5,135 nt of DNA, from assembly GCA_021847125.1 (NCBI GenBank), contig JAJZUK010000126.1, forward strand, positions 1 to 5,135, given 5' to 3'. Each line of letters begins with the position of its first letter. Position 1 is the stretch's first letter. Below the pieces are notes generated by a model that saw nothing but the letters and a program-made list of their open reading frames with translations, was not told the DNA's origin and ran no database searches. This DNA is from Pseudomonadota bacterium (GTDB lineage Bacteria > Pseudomonadota > Gammaproteobacteria > Burkholderiales > SG8-39). The position numbers and the translations under genes were made by a program. Below, in pieces: positions 1-5,135 of the stretch.

Positions 1-201
1 CTCGGACACCGCCACCAGGCCGCCGGTGCGGCCGGTTGCGAGCCATTCCACGGACTCGATCAAGGCGCGGAAGCCCTGCGTCGCGGCTGCCGCGAGCAGG
101 CCGGCCAGCACCGCTGCGATCCATAATTTTATGGTGCGGGCGGCACCGCCGATGAAGGGGTGCCATTCGCTCGGCTCCAGCTGCCGCTCGGGTGATTCCA
201 T
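1..201 (-). CDS. ClC-family chloride channel/antiporter, N-terminal fragment (runs off left edge)
   Basis: The 67 visible codons begin at the ATG whose complement is at 199-201 and stay open to the window edge, so the C-terminal bulk is missing. The product starts with a polar stretch (residues 1-25, MESPERQLEPSEWHPF). A hydrophobic Ala/Leu-rich segment follows at about 27-43, and then FRALIESVEWLATGRTGGLV (44-63). That order (short cytoplasmic head, first helix, F-R-x-L-I then W-L-x-T-G and G-G-L-V) is how many bacterial ClC proteins begin. These are inner-membrane chloride channels or Cl-/H+ antiporters. None of the selectivity-filter motifs (GSGIP, GKEGP, GxFxP) is inside the window, so the family call rests on this N-terminal pattern alone. 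The start follows the dehydrogenase stop by 14 bases on the same strand, with a ribosome binding site overlapping that stop, so the two may be co-transcribed. Confidence 0.66.
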   Translation of the reverse strand, partial: MESPERQLEPSEWHPFIGGAARTIKLWIAAVLAGLLAAAATQGFRALIESVEWLATGRTGGLVAVSE

Positions 202-211
202 GGTTCTTCGT

Positions 212-216
212 TCCTT
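212..216 (-). promoter_or_regulatory. Ribosome binding site of the ClC-like gene
   Basis: On the minus strand AAGGA lies 10 bases before the ATG at 201. Its first base is the last base of the upstream TGA stop (218-216). This placement supports the ATG at 201 as the real start and would allow translational coupling to the dehydrogenase gene. Confidence 0.55.
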
Positions 217-971
217 CAGGCAATAGTCACGCCGCCGTCGGCGATGATCGTCTGTCCGGTGATGAACGTGGCCGCCTTGGAGGCGAGAAATACCGCGATG
301 CCGCCGATTTCCTCGGGCTCGCCCAGGCGCCGCAGCGGCGTGATCGCCTCGCGCGCCTTGCGCGCCTTCTCGTTCTCCCACAACGCGCGCGCGAAATCGG
401 TCTTGATCAAGCCCGGCAGGATCGCGTTCACGCGTATGTTCGATGGCCCCCATTCGCAGGCGTAGTTTCTGACCAAGGCGGTGTCCGCGGCCTTGGACAC
501 GCCGTACAGCCCGATCACGGTGTTGCCCTTGATCGCGGCGATGCTGGAGACGATGATCACCACGCCGTCCTTGCGCTCGGCCATCTGCGGAATGACCATG
601 TTGCACAGCCACCAGTTGCTCTTGATGTTGTTGCCCATGATCTTGTCGAAGGCTGCGTCGCCCGCCTGCGCCGTGGGACCATATACCGGGTTGGCCGCCG
701 CATTGCACACCAGGATATCGATCTTGCCCCAGTGTTTCAGCGTCGCGTCCACGAGCTGCTGCAGCTGCTGCTTGTGCGCGATGTTGCAGGGAAGAGAAAT
801 CGCCGCATAGCCCTTGCCGGCGAATTCCCGCGTCACGTCCTCGCAGGCCTCGGCCTTGCGGCTGGAGATTACCACCTTGGCGCCCGCCCTCGCCATTTGC
901 TCGGCGATGGACTTGCCTATGCCTTTGGTCGACCCCGTGATCAGCGCGACTTTTCCGGTCAGATCGAACAT
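216..971 (-). CDS. Short-chain dehydrogenase/reductase (classical SDR, DHRS4-like)
   Basis: A soluble, probably cytoplasmic 251-residue oxidoreductase of normal length for a classical SDR. Seen in sequence: the cofactor loop TGSTKGIG (12-19), the NAA motif in CNAAAN (89-94, replacing the usual NNAG), a likely structural Asn115, catalytic Ser143, Tyr156 and Lys160 (S-x12-Y-x3-K), PG at 186-187, and TGQTIIADGG near the C-terminus. SSRK after the second strand (36-39), with a basic residue and no Asp, suggests NADP(H) rather than NAD(H). The blocks NAAANP, PGLIKTDFARALW and PLRRLGEPEE resemble the DHRS4 (carbonyl/retinal reductase) branch. The true substrate cannot be read from this and may be a ketone or a hydroxyacyl compound. 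The start at 971 was chosen because MFDLTGKVALITG begins at the usual family position behind a strong AGGAGA. An in-frame ATG at 1058 would add 29 untypical residues. Confidence 0.93.
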   Translation of the reverse strand: MFDLTGKVALITGSTKGIGKSIAEQMARAGAKVVISSRKAEACEDVTREFAGKGYAAISLPCNIAHKQQLQQLVDATLKHWGKIDILVCNAAANPVYGPTAQAGDAAFDKIMGNNIKSNWWLCNMVIPQMAERKDGVVIIVSSIAAIKGNTVIGLYGVSKAADTALVRNYACEWGPSNIRVNAILPGLIKTDFARALWENEKARKAREAITPLRRLGEPEEIGGIAVFLASKAATFITGQTIIADGGVTIA

Positions 972-976
972 GCTCT

Positions 977-982
977 TCTCCT
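977..982 (-). promoter_or_regulatory. Strong ribosome binding site that fixes the dehydrogenase start
   Basis: The minus strand reads AGGAGA, five bases before the ATG at 971. No comparable site precedes the in-frame ATG at 1058, so this site decides between the two starts. Confidence 0.75.
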
Positions 983-1073
983 GCTTGAATCGAGCCGCGA
1001 TTTTCGCATCCTTGGACGCCTCTTGCCCAGGAATTCGCGACAAAATGAGGGGGTGCACGCCCGCCGCCTCACC

Positions 1074-1088
1074 TAGGGGAAGCCCCTA
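1074..1088 (-). terminator. Compact hairpin over the esterase stop codon (possible terminator or RNA 3'-end structure)
   Basis: On the minus strand TAGGGG-CTT-CCCCTA forms a perfect six-pair stem with a three-base loop, and its first three bases are the TAG stop of the esterase. No U-run follows on either strand, so it is not a canonical intrinsic terminator. It could stabilise the esterase mRNA end or slow read-through into the dehydrogenase gene. Chance is also possible for so short a stem in GC-rich DNA. Confidence 0.35.
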
Positions 1089-1712
1089 TAGCGCGCCGCT
1101 TTTTTTCATTAACGCCGCCACCGCCGCGGCGAGCCTGGCATAGCCCTTGGCATTGGGATGCGCGATGTCGGATTTCAATTCGTTGTCGCGCAGGATTTCC
1201 TTCAATGCCTTGCCTTCGTAAGCTAGGCCGAATTCCGTGGCGATGTCGGCGTAAAAGTCGGGAGGCGCGGGGAACGGCCCCGGGTTGGGCACGCCGATCA
1301 GCAGCACGTTCACCCCTTTTTGCCTGGCGATGCGGATCATGCCGCGCAGATTCTCCGCGACCTGCGCATCGCCGAGCTTGCGCAGGAAATCGTTGCCACC
1401 ATGGCACAGGATCAGCAATTGCGGCTGATAGTAATCGAGCGCCGACGGCAGCCGTGCGAGTCCGGCCGCGCTCACTTCCCCCGGTACGCCCGCGCTCCAG
1501 ACCTTGCGCCCGATGAGCTGTTCCAGCACCGCCGGGTAGCTCGCTTCGGGCTGCGCACCGGTGCCGAAGGTCAGGCTGTCGCCGAACGCAAGCGCCACGG
1601 CGTCCTGCGGCAGCGGCGCGAGCCTGGGTACGTGGTCGCCGCAGCCGGCGAGCGCGCAGGCCGCAAGCAGCAGGAGCGCGAAGCTCAAGGACCGGAGGCG
1701 CGAGCGGGTCAT
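1086..1712 (-). CDS. GDSL/SGNH-family esterase lipoprotein (TesA/arylesterase-like)
   Basis: A 208-residue ester hydrolase, probably anchored by lipid in the envelope. Residues 1-24 are a lipoprotein signal: basic MTRSRLR, a Leu/Ala core, then the lipobox LAGC with Cys24. Gly at +2 predicts outer-membrane sorting. The SGNH blocks are in order: GDSL with nucleophile Ser46, the oxyanion Gly near 78 (AGVPGE), GGND (105-108, Asn107), and DIAH with catalytic Asp182 and His185 followed by PNAKGY. Spacing and length match the TesA/arylesterase group, which cleaves acyl, aryl or thioester bonds; the actual substrate is unknown. The start is uncertain. The ATG at 1712 gives a compact normal signal but has no clear ribosome site. 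An in-frame ATG at 1733 has a weak AGCAGG about nine bases upstream and adds MLFEIFL; cleavage would give the same mature protein. The gene is divergent from the permease gene. Confidence 0.9.
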   Translation of the reverse strand: MTRSRLRSLSFALLLLAACALAGCGDHVPRLAPLPQDAVALAFGDSLTFGTGAQPEASYPAVLEQLIGRKVWSAGVPGEVSAAGLARLPSALDYYQPQLLILCHGGNDFLRKLGDAQVAENLRGMIRIARQKGVNVLLIGVPNPGPFPAPPDFYADIATEFGLAYEGKALKEILRDNELKSDIAHPNAKGYARLAAAVAALMKKSGAL

Positions 1713-1756
1713 CAAGAATATTTCGAACAGCATAAGGAAAACCTGCTCGGCGCGCG

Positions 1757-1784
1757 CGGACGTGCGTGCGCTAACGGGTAGAAT
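1757..1784 (+). promoter_or_regulatory. Predicted sigma-70-type promoter of the permease/TIGR02186 operon
   Basis: The -10 candidate TAGAAT (1779-1784) matches the consensus at five of six bases. A poor -35 (CGGACG, 1757-1762; matches G-A-C) lies 16 bases upstream. Transcription would begin near 1791, leaving a leader of about 37 bases before the ATG at 1828. The -10 overlaps the alternative in-frame ATG at 1783, which argues against that start. This is a prediction from sequence; the weak -35 suggests an activator or low basal output. Confidence 0.45.
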
Positions 1785-1827
1785 GGCGGCTCGTTTCATC
1801 CGCCTCTTTTCGTACGCTGGCATTCCG

Positions 1828-2763
1828 ATGCAATTCTTCCTGCCGATCGCGCACATGGACGTCAACATCGTCCTGATCCTCAGCTATGGCGCTCTGGTCG
1901 GCTTTCTCTCCGGTCTGGTCGGGGTGGGCGGCGGCTTTCTGATCACGCCGCTGCTCATATTCACCGGCATCCCGCCTATTGTAGCGGTCTCCAGCGGCGC
2001 GACGCAGATGGCCGGCACCGCTTCCGGCGCAAGCTACCTGCATTGGCGCCACGGCAACATCGACTTCAAAATGGGCCTGGTTCTGCTGATCGGCAGCTGG
2101 CTGGGCGGCGGCTGCGGCGTCTATCTCGCCAAGGTGCTGCTGCGTCAGGGCCAGTTCAGCAATGTGGTTGTGTTTCTGTACGTCGTTCTGCTGGGCTTCA
2201 TCGGCGTGAGTATGCTGATCGAATCGCTGCGGGCAGTTCTGCGCCGGGCGCCCGCCGCAGACGTGGCGCAGGCTGCGGCGGAATCGAAATCGCTATTGCG
2301 AACCTGGATTGTGCGTTTGCCCTGGCAGACCAGCTTCCCCGTTTCCGGCGTGCGCATGTCGGTGCTGGGGCCGCTGCTCCTGGGGGCGGCCGTAGGGGTC
2401 ATGACCTCGCTCATGGGCGTCGGCGGCGGTTTCATCATGGTGCCTATCATGATCTATGTGCTCAAGATGCCGACCAAGATCGTAGTTGGCACCTCGCTGT
2501 TCCAGCTGCTGTTTACCACCGCGGCAGTGAGCATCATGCAGGCCGGCGTCAACCATTCGGTCGATCCCTTTCTCGCGCTGATCCTGATACTGGGCTCGGT
2601 GCTCGGCACCAAGCTGGGCGCGCGGCTTGGAGCGCGCCTACCGGCGGAGAAGTTGCGACTCATCCTGGCGCTGGTGGTCGTCGCCGTGGCGGTCAAGATG
2701 GTCGTGACACTGCTGCTGCCGCCGAGCGACATCTACGACATGACGGTGGATCTGCGCCGATGA
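1828..2763 (+). CDS. TauE/SafE-family (DUF81) membrane permease, probable anion exporter
   Basis: A 311-residue polytopic inner-membrane protein. It shows the family's internal duplication: GFLSGLVGVGGGFLITP (25-41) in the first half and GVMTSLMGVGGGFIMVP (190-206) in the second. A basic, partly polar loop (about 133-176) separates the two halves. Hydrophobic segments lie near 12-30, 36-57, 83-100, 112-132, 178-197, 200-212, 217-238, 246-262 and 275-297, so eight or nine passes. Known relatives export sulfite, sulfoacetate or related organosulfur anions; the substrate here is not readable. The start at 1828 (MQFFLPIAHM) was chosen because family members begin this way and because the ATG at 1783 lies inside the predicted -10. 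No clear Shine-Dalgarno precedes it, and the ATG at 1855 is a weaker alternative. The stop overlaps the next start as ATGA (2760-2763). Confidence 0.92.
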   Translation: MQFFLPIAHMDVNIVLILSYGALVGFLSGLVGVGGGFLITPLLIFTGIPPIVAVSSGATQMAGTASGASYLHWRHGNIDFKMGLVLLIGSWLGGGCGVYLAKVLLRQGQFSNVVVFLYVVLLGFIGVSMLIESLRAVLRRAPAADVAQAAAESKSLLRTWIVRLPWQTSFPVSGVRMSVLGPLLLGAAVGVMTSLMGVGGGFIMVPIMIYVLKMPTKIVVGTSLFQLLFTTAAVSIMQAGVNHSVDPFLALILILGSVLGTKLGARLGARLPAEKLRLILALVVVAVAVKMVVTLLLPPSDIYDMTVDLRR

Positions 2764-3509
2764 AACTCTGGTTGCGCTGGCTGTTCCTGCTTTCGGTATG
2801 CCTGCCGCAGGGCCCGGCCTGGGCGGAGGAGCCGCTGGTGATCGTGCCCGACAAGACCGAGGTCGACATCAGCACCGACTTTGCCGGCACCGAAGTGAAA
2901 GCAGTGGGCTCGATGCGCGGGCCGGCCAACCTGATCATCAAGCTGGTGGGACCGCCGCACGAGGCGACCCTGTCGCGCGAGACCAAACTCGGCCCGTTCT
3001 GGATCGAGGGCGCCACGGTCAGGATGGTTGGGGCGCCGAGTCTGCTGTACCTTTATGCGACCGCGCCGATCGCGTCGATCCTGTCGCCAGCCGACCAGGA
3101 AAAATACGGATTGCTGTTCGAACGCGTGCCGGTGCGCATCGAGCGGCAACTGCATGCGTACGGCGCGGACGAGTGGCGCAAGGCGTTCTACCGGCTGAAG
3201 GAAAAGCAGGGCTACTACCATGAGGACGACACTGCGATCAGGGTGTTCGGGGACCGGCTGTTCATCGCGAACATGCGGCTGCCGGGCGACTTGCGCGTAG
3301 GAAGCTACACCGTCGAAATCCTGGTGGTGAAGTCGGGGAAGGTGGTCGCGCACAACGTCGAAAATTTCGAGGTACGCCTGTCCGGAATCGAGCACCTGGT
3401 CTGGGCTTCGGCGCACGACCACCCGTGGTCATTCGGTGCCGCGCTCACGCTGCTCGCCATGCTGCTCGGGTTTGTGCTGAACGCGATTCCTTACCGCCGC
3501 GCGCAGTAG
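2760..3509 (+). CDS. TIGR02186/Alph_Pro_TM-type periplasmic protein with C-terminal membrane anchor
   Basis: A 249-residue protein of unknown function. It has a Sec signal peptide (MKLWLRWLFLL core, probable cleavage after Ala22 in PAWA-EEP), a periplasmic region rich in predicted beta strands (23-221), and one membrane helix (about 224-243) ending in a short basic cytoplasmic tail (YRRAQ). The opening (LVIVPDKTEVDISTDFAGTE), the VGPP near 63-66, SRETKLGPFWIEG (72-84) and the C-terminal helix fit the PF09608/TIGR02186 pattern as I remember it. The mature part has no cysteine, so disulfides and thiol-bound cofactors are excluded. A His-Asp-His (219-221) sits just outside the helix. Its ATG lies within the ATGA that also contains the permease stop, so translation is very probably coupled, and the likeliest role is as accessory or partner subunit of that permease. 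This role is inferred from context only. Confidence 0.83.
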   Translation: MKLWLRWLFLLSVCLPQGPAWAEEPLVIVPDKTEVDISTDFAGTEVKAVGSMRGPANLIIKLVGPPHEATLSRETKLGPFWIEGATVRMVGAPSLLYLYATAPIASILSPADQEKYGLLFERVPVRIERQLHAYGADEWRKAFYRLKEKQGYYHEDDTAIRVFGDRLFIANMRLPGDLRVGSYTVEILVVKSGKVVAHNVENFEVRLSGIEHLVWASAHDHPWSFGAALTLLAMLLGFVLNAIPYRRAQ

Positions 3510-3525
3510 AGCTCGCGCACTGTCA

Positions 3526-3550
3526 CGCCCGGCGCCCTAGGACGCGGGCG
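3526..3550. terminator. Possible hairpin between convergent genes
   Basis: CGCCCG (3526-3531) and CGGGCG (3545-3550) form a perfect six-pair outer stem. Two more C-G pairs and a CTAG tip can form inside after a one-base bulge and a mismatch. The structure spans the 3' end of the SulP gene and the 27-base convergent gap (3510-3536), where a shared terminator would be useful. No T-run lies on either side, so intrinsic termination is doubtful and the element may be a by-product of GC-rich sequence. Confidence 0.22.
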
Positions 3551-5135
3551 GCGGCAAAGTCGCACATTCATTGAAAATTCGCACGCGGCAGGTGCTGCAG
3601 ATGGAGCGGTCGAGGCGCGCGAACACGCCGCTGATCGCAGCGTAGCGGCGCACGAATATGTTCTCCCGGCCGATATGCTCCATGAATCCGCTGCGCTCGA
3701 GCATATCTTGCACCGGCTGGCGCAGGCTGTAGAAGTAGAGCCGCCCGCCCATCTTGCGCCGTCGTTCGGCTTCGTGCGCGAGCAGCTCGGCGCCCGCAAC
3801 GTCGACGAAGTTGATGCTCTTCGCCAGCAGCAGCAGATGCTTTTGCTTGGGGCTGGTTTCGCGCAGCGTGTCGAAATGCGTGTCGACATGGGCCACGGCC
3901 CCGAAATAGATCGAACCCTCGATGCGCAGGATCTTGAGCTGCGGGCATTCGGCGAGTCCCGGCTCGAGCGGCGTCATCTTGCGCGTCGCATCGTGCGGGT
4001 CCGGCACCAGGCTGCGCATGGTCGGGCGCGAAGTCCGGCTGAGATAGACCAGGAGCGAGAGCGTAACGCCGACAAGTATTGCGAATTCGAGTTCGAGCAG
4101 CAGCGTCGCGGCAAAAGTGAGCGCGAGTACCGCGCTCTCGGGCGGGCTGGAGCGCACGATAGTGCGAATGCTGCGGAAATCGATCAACCCCCAGGCGACC
4201 AGAAACAGGATCGCCGCCATGCTCGCGATGGGCAGGTAGGCCATGAGCGGGGCCACGAAGATCAGTATCACCACCAGGAACAGCGAGGAAAATACAGCGG
4301 AGAGCGGGGTGCGCGCCCCGGCCTCGAAGTTGAGGCCGGAACGGTTGAAAGAGGCGGTCGCAGGGTAACCGGAGAAGAAACTGGCGACGATGTTGGACAG
4401 GCCCTGGCCGATGAACTCCTGGTTGCCGTCTATGCGCTGGCCGGACTTGAGCGCGATCGCACGCCCTATGGATATGGCTTCGGTCAGGCCGAGTACCGTT
4501 ACGGCAACGGCGATGGCGAGCAGCTTTCTCAGGTGTTCCAGTTCCCAGGAGGGATGCGACAGCGGCGGCAATGCACCCGGCAGCGCGCCGAGAGTGCTTA
4601 TCCCGGTTTGTTGGGCGCCCAGCGACTGATTCAGCGCGAACGCGAGGACGCTGCCCACCAGCATCGCCGCAATCATGTAGGGCACTTGCTTCAGAAAGCG
4701 GCGCGCAAGAATCCCGATCAGCAAGGTCACGGCGGCGACCAGCAATACGTAGGGCTGGATGCTCGAAATTTGCAGCATGAATGCCTCGAGCGTGCGCAGG
4801 AAGGACATGCCGCGCGGGATGGGCACGCCGAAAAAATTTCGCAGTTGCGCGCCGAAAATAAGCATCGCGGCGCCCGCGGTAAAGCCGACTACGACCGTGT
4901 GCGAAATGAAATTGACCAGCGTGCCGAGTCGCATGATTCCAAGGGCGAGCATCATCAGGCCGGACATGAAGGACAGGGTGAGCACCAAATGTATGTAATC
5001 CGCGGAACCGGGTTCGGCCAGCGAGCTCATAGTTGCGAACACGACCAAGGACACCGCGTTGGTCGGACCGGAAACCGCATGCAGCGAGGATCCCCACAGC
5101 GCGGCGACGATGGTCGGCACCATGGCGCAGTACAG
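3537..5135 (-). CDS. SulP-family inorganic anion transporter with STAS domain (5' end beyond right edge)
   Basis: The 532 visible residues lack roughly the first 40-50 of a normal SulP protein. The frame is open through the right edge (L-Y-C-A before the ATG at 5123), so that ATG is internal. Numbering from the edge: SGPTNAVS (22-29) is the anion-site loop, HTVVVGFTAGAA is at 79-90, and KSGQRIDGNQEFIGQG then GYPATASFNRSG (256-267) form the family signature. Hydrophobic helices fill the region to about 364. The cytoplasmic STAS domain (about 402-500) has DVAGAELL (445-452), with Ala where SpoIIAA-type STAS proteins carry the phosphorylated Ser. The tail holds C-x2-C-x7-C (513, 516, 524). SulP proteins move sulfate, bicarbonate, chloride, dicarboxylates or similar anions across the inner membrane, often with H+ or Na+. 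Which one applies here cannot be told. No carbonic anhydrase is fused to it. Confidence 0.94.
   Translation of the reverse strand: MYCAMVPTIVAALWGSSLHAVSGPTNAVSLVVFATMSSLAEPGSADYIHLVLTLSFMSGLMMLALGIMRLGTLVNFISHTVVVGFTAGAAMLIFGAQLRNFFGVPIPRGMSFLRTLEAFMLQISSIQPYVLLVAAVTLLIGILARRFLKQVPYMIAAMLVGSVLAFALNQSLGAQQTGISTLGALPGALPPLSHPSWELEHLRKLLAIAVAVTVLGLTEAISIGRAIALKSGQRIDGNQEFIGQGLSNIVASFFSGYPATASFNRSGLNFEAGARTPLSAVFSSLFLVVILIFVAPLMAYLPIASMAAILFLVAWGLIDFRSIRTIVRSSPPESAVLALTFAATLLLELEFAILVGVTLSLLVYLSRTSRPTMRSLVPDPHDATRKMTPLEPGLAECPQLKILRIEGSIYFGAVAHVDTHFDTLRETSPKQKHLLLLAKSINFVDVAGAELLAHEAERRRKMGGRLYFYSLRQPVQDMLERSGFMEHIGRENIFVRRYAAISGVFARLDRSICSTCRVRIFNECATLPPPAS

Noticed and set aside
972..1058. N-terminal extension of the dehydrogenase from the ATG at 1058
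   Set aside because: The extra 29 residues do not match SDR proteins, and the AGGAGA site at 977-982 serves the ATG at 971.
192..1076. 294-codon open frame on the plus strand opposite the dehydrogenase
   Set aside because: It is antisense to a gene with intact SDR motifs. Its translation is rich in Arg, Leu, Gly, His and Asp with no recognisable domain, as expected from GC-rich codon bias.
1561..1827. N-terminal extension of the permease from 1561
   Set aside because: It overlaps the esterase coding region antisense and adds Ser/Ala/Arg-rich sequence unlike any membrane permease start.
1713..1868. Extension of the esterase to the ATG at 1868
   Set aside because: It would run through the divergent promoter and into the permease start, and would bury the lipoprotein signal 52 residues inside. 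Only the short extension to 1733 remains possible.
2043..2759. Long in-frame extension upstream of the TIGR02186-type gene
   Set aside because: It lies within the permease gene in another frame and has low-complexity Arg/Ala/Gly composition. The signal peptide beginning at 2760 marks the true start.
3568..5097. 509-codon open frame on the minus strand inside the SulP gene
   Set aside because: It is a second frame of the same strand. The translation is Arg/Ala/His-rich and without motifs, while the other frame carries complete SulP and STAS signatures.
5121..5123. ATG at 5123 as the SulP start codon
   Set aside because: The frame continues to the window edge as L-Y-C-A, which fits the conserved GLY-x-A-x-V-P block. 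Starting at 5123 would remove the first helix or helices of the fold.
1..5135. Search for insertion sequences, CRISPR repeats, tRNA/rRNA genes, riboswitches and toxin-antitoxin genes
   Set aside because: No direct repeat arrays, terminal inverted repeats with a transposase, tRNA-like cloverleaf or other such signal was recognised by eye. Coding sequence occupies nearly the whole window.

Overview
The window reads as ordinary chromosome of a GC-rich Gram-negative proteobacterium, most likely a betaproteobacterium. This rests on strong third-position G/C bias, a lipoprotein with a canonical lipobox, an exported protein with a Sec signal, and family variants that I associate with beta/alphaproteobacteria. 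No phylogenetic test was possible. I see no mobile element, CRISPR array, tRNA, rRNA or phage gene.

Layout: six protein genes fill almost all of the sequence. The left half is on the minus strand. It holds a GDSL-type lipoprotein esterase (1712 to 1086), then an NADP-type short-chain dehydrogenase of the DHRS4-like kind (971 to 216), and 14 bases after that the first 67 codons of a probable ClC chloride channel, which runs off the left edge. The middle is on the plus strand. A TauE/SafE-type membrane permease (1828-2763) overlaps by ATGA a signal-peptide-bearing, single-anchor periplasmic protein of the TIGR02186/Alph_Pro_TM type (2760-3509). The right third, on the minus strand, is a SulP anion transporter with a C-terminal STAS domain. 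Its first codons lie beyond the right edge, and it converges on the middle operon with 27 bases between stop codons.

Control regions: the divergent gap between the esterase and the permease (about 1713-1827) holds a good -10 hexamer for the permease. The gap between the esterase and the dehydrogenase (972-1085) has a strong ribosome binding site for the dehydrogenase and a compact hairpin over the esterase stop codon. A second, weaker hairpin spans the convergent gene ends near 3526-3550. Neither hairpin has a U-tract.

Working together: the permease and the TIGR02186-type protein are very probably co-translated and may form one membrane unit. Three unrelated anion-transport families (ClC, TauE/SafE, SulP) lie within 5 kb, which loosely suggests a neighbourhood for inorganic or organic anion traffic. 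Only the permease/TIGR02186 pair is supported as an operon by gene overlap. The dehydrogenase/ClC pair is supported by spacing alone. Nothing here is a convincing new system; the coupled pair with a protein of unknown role is the best lead.
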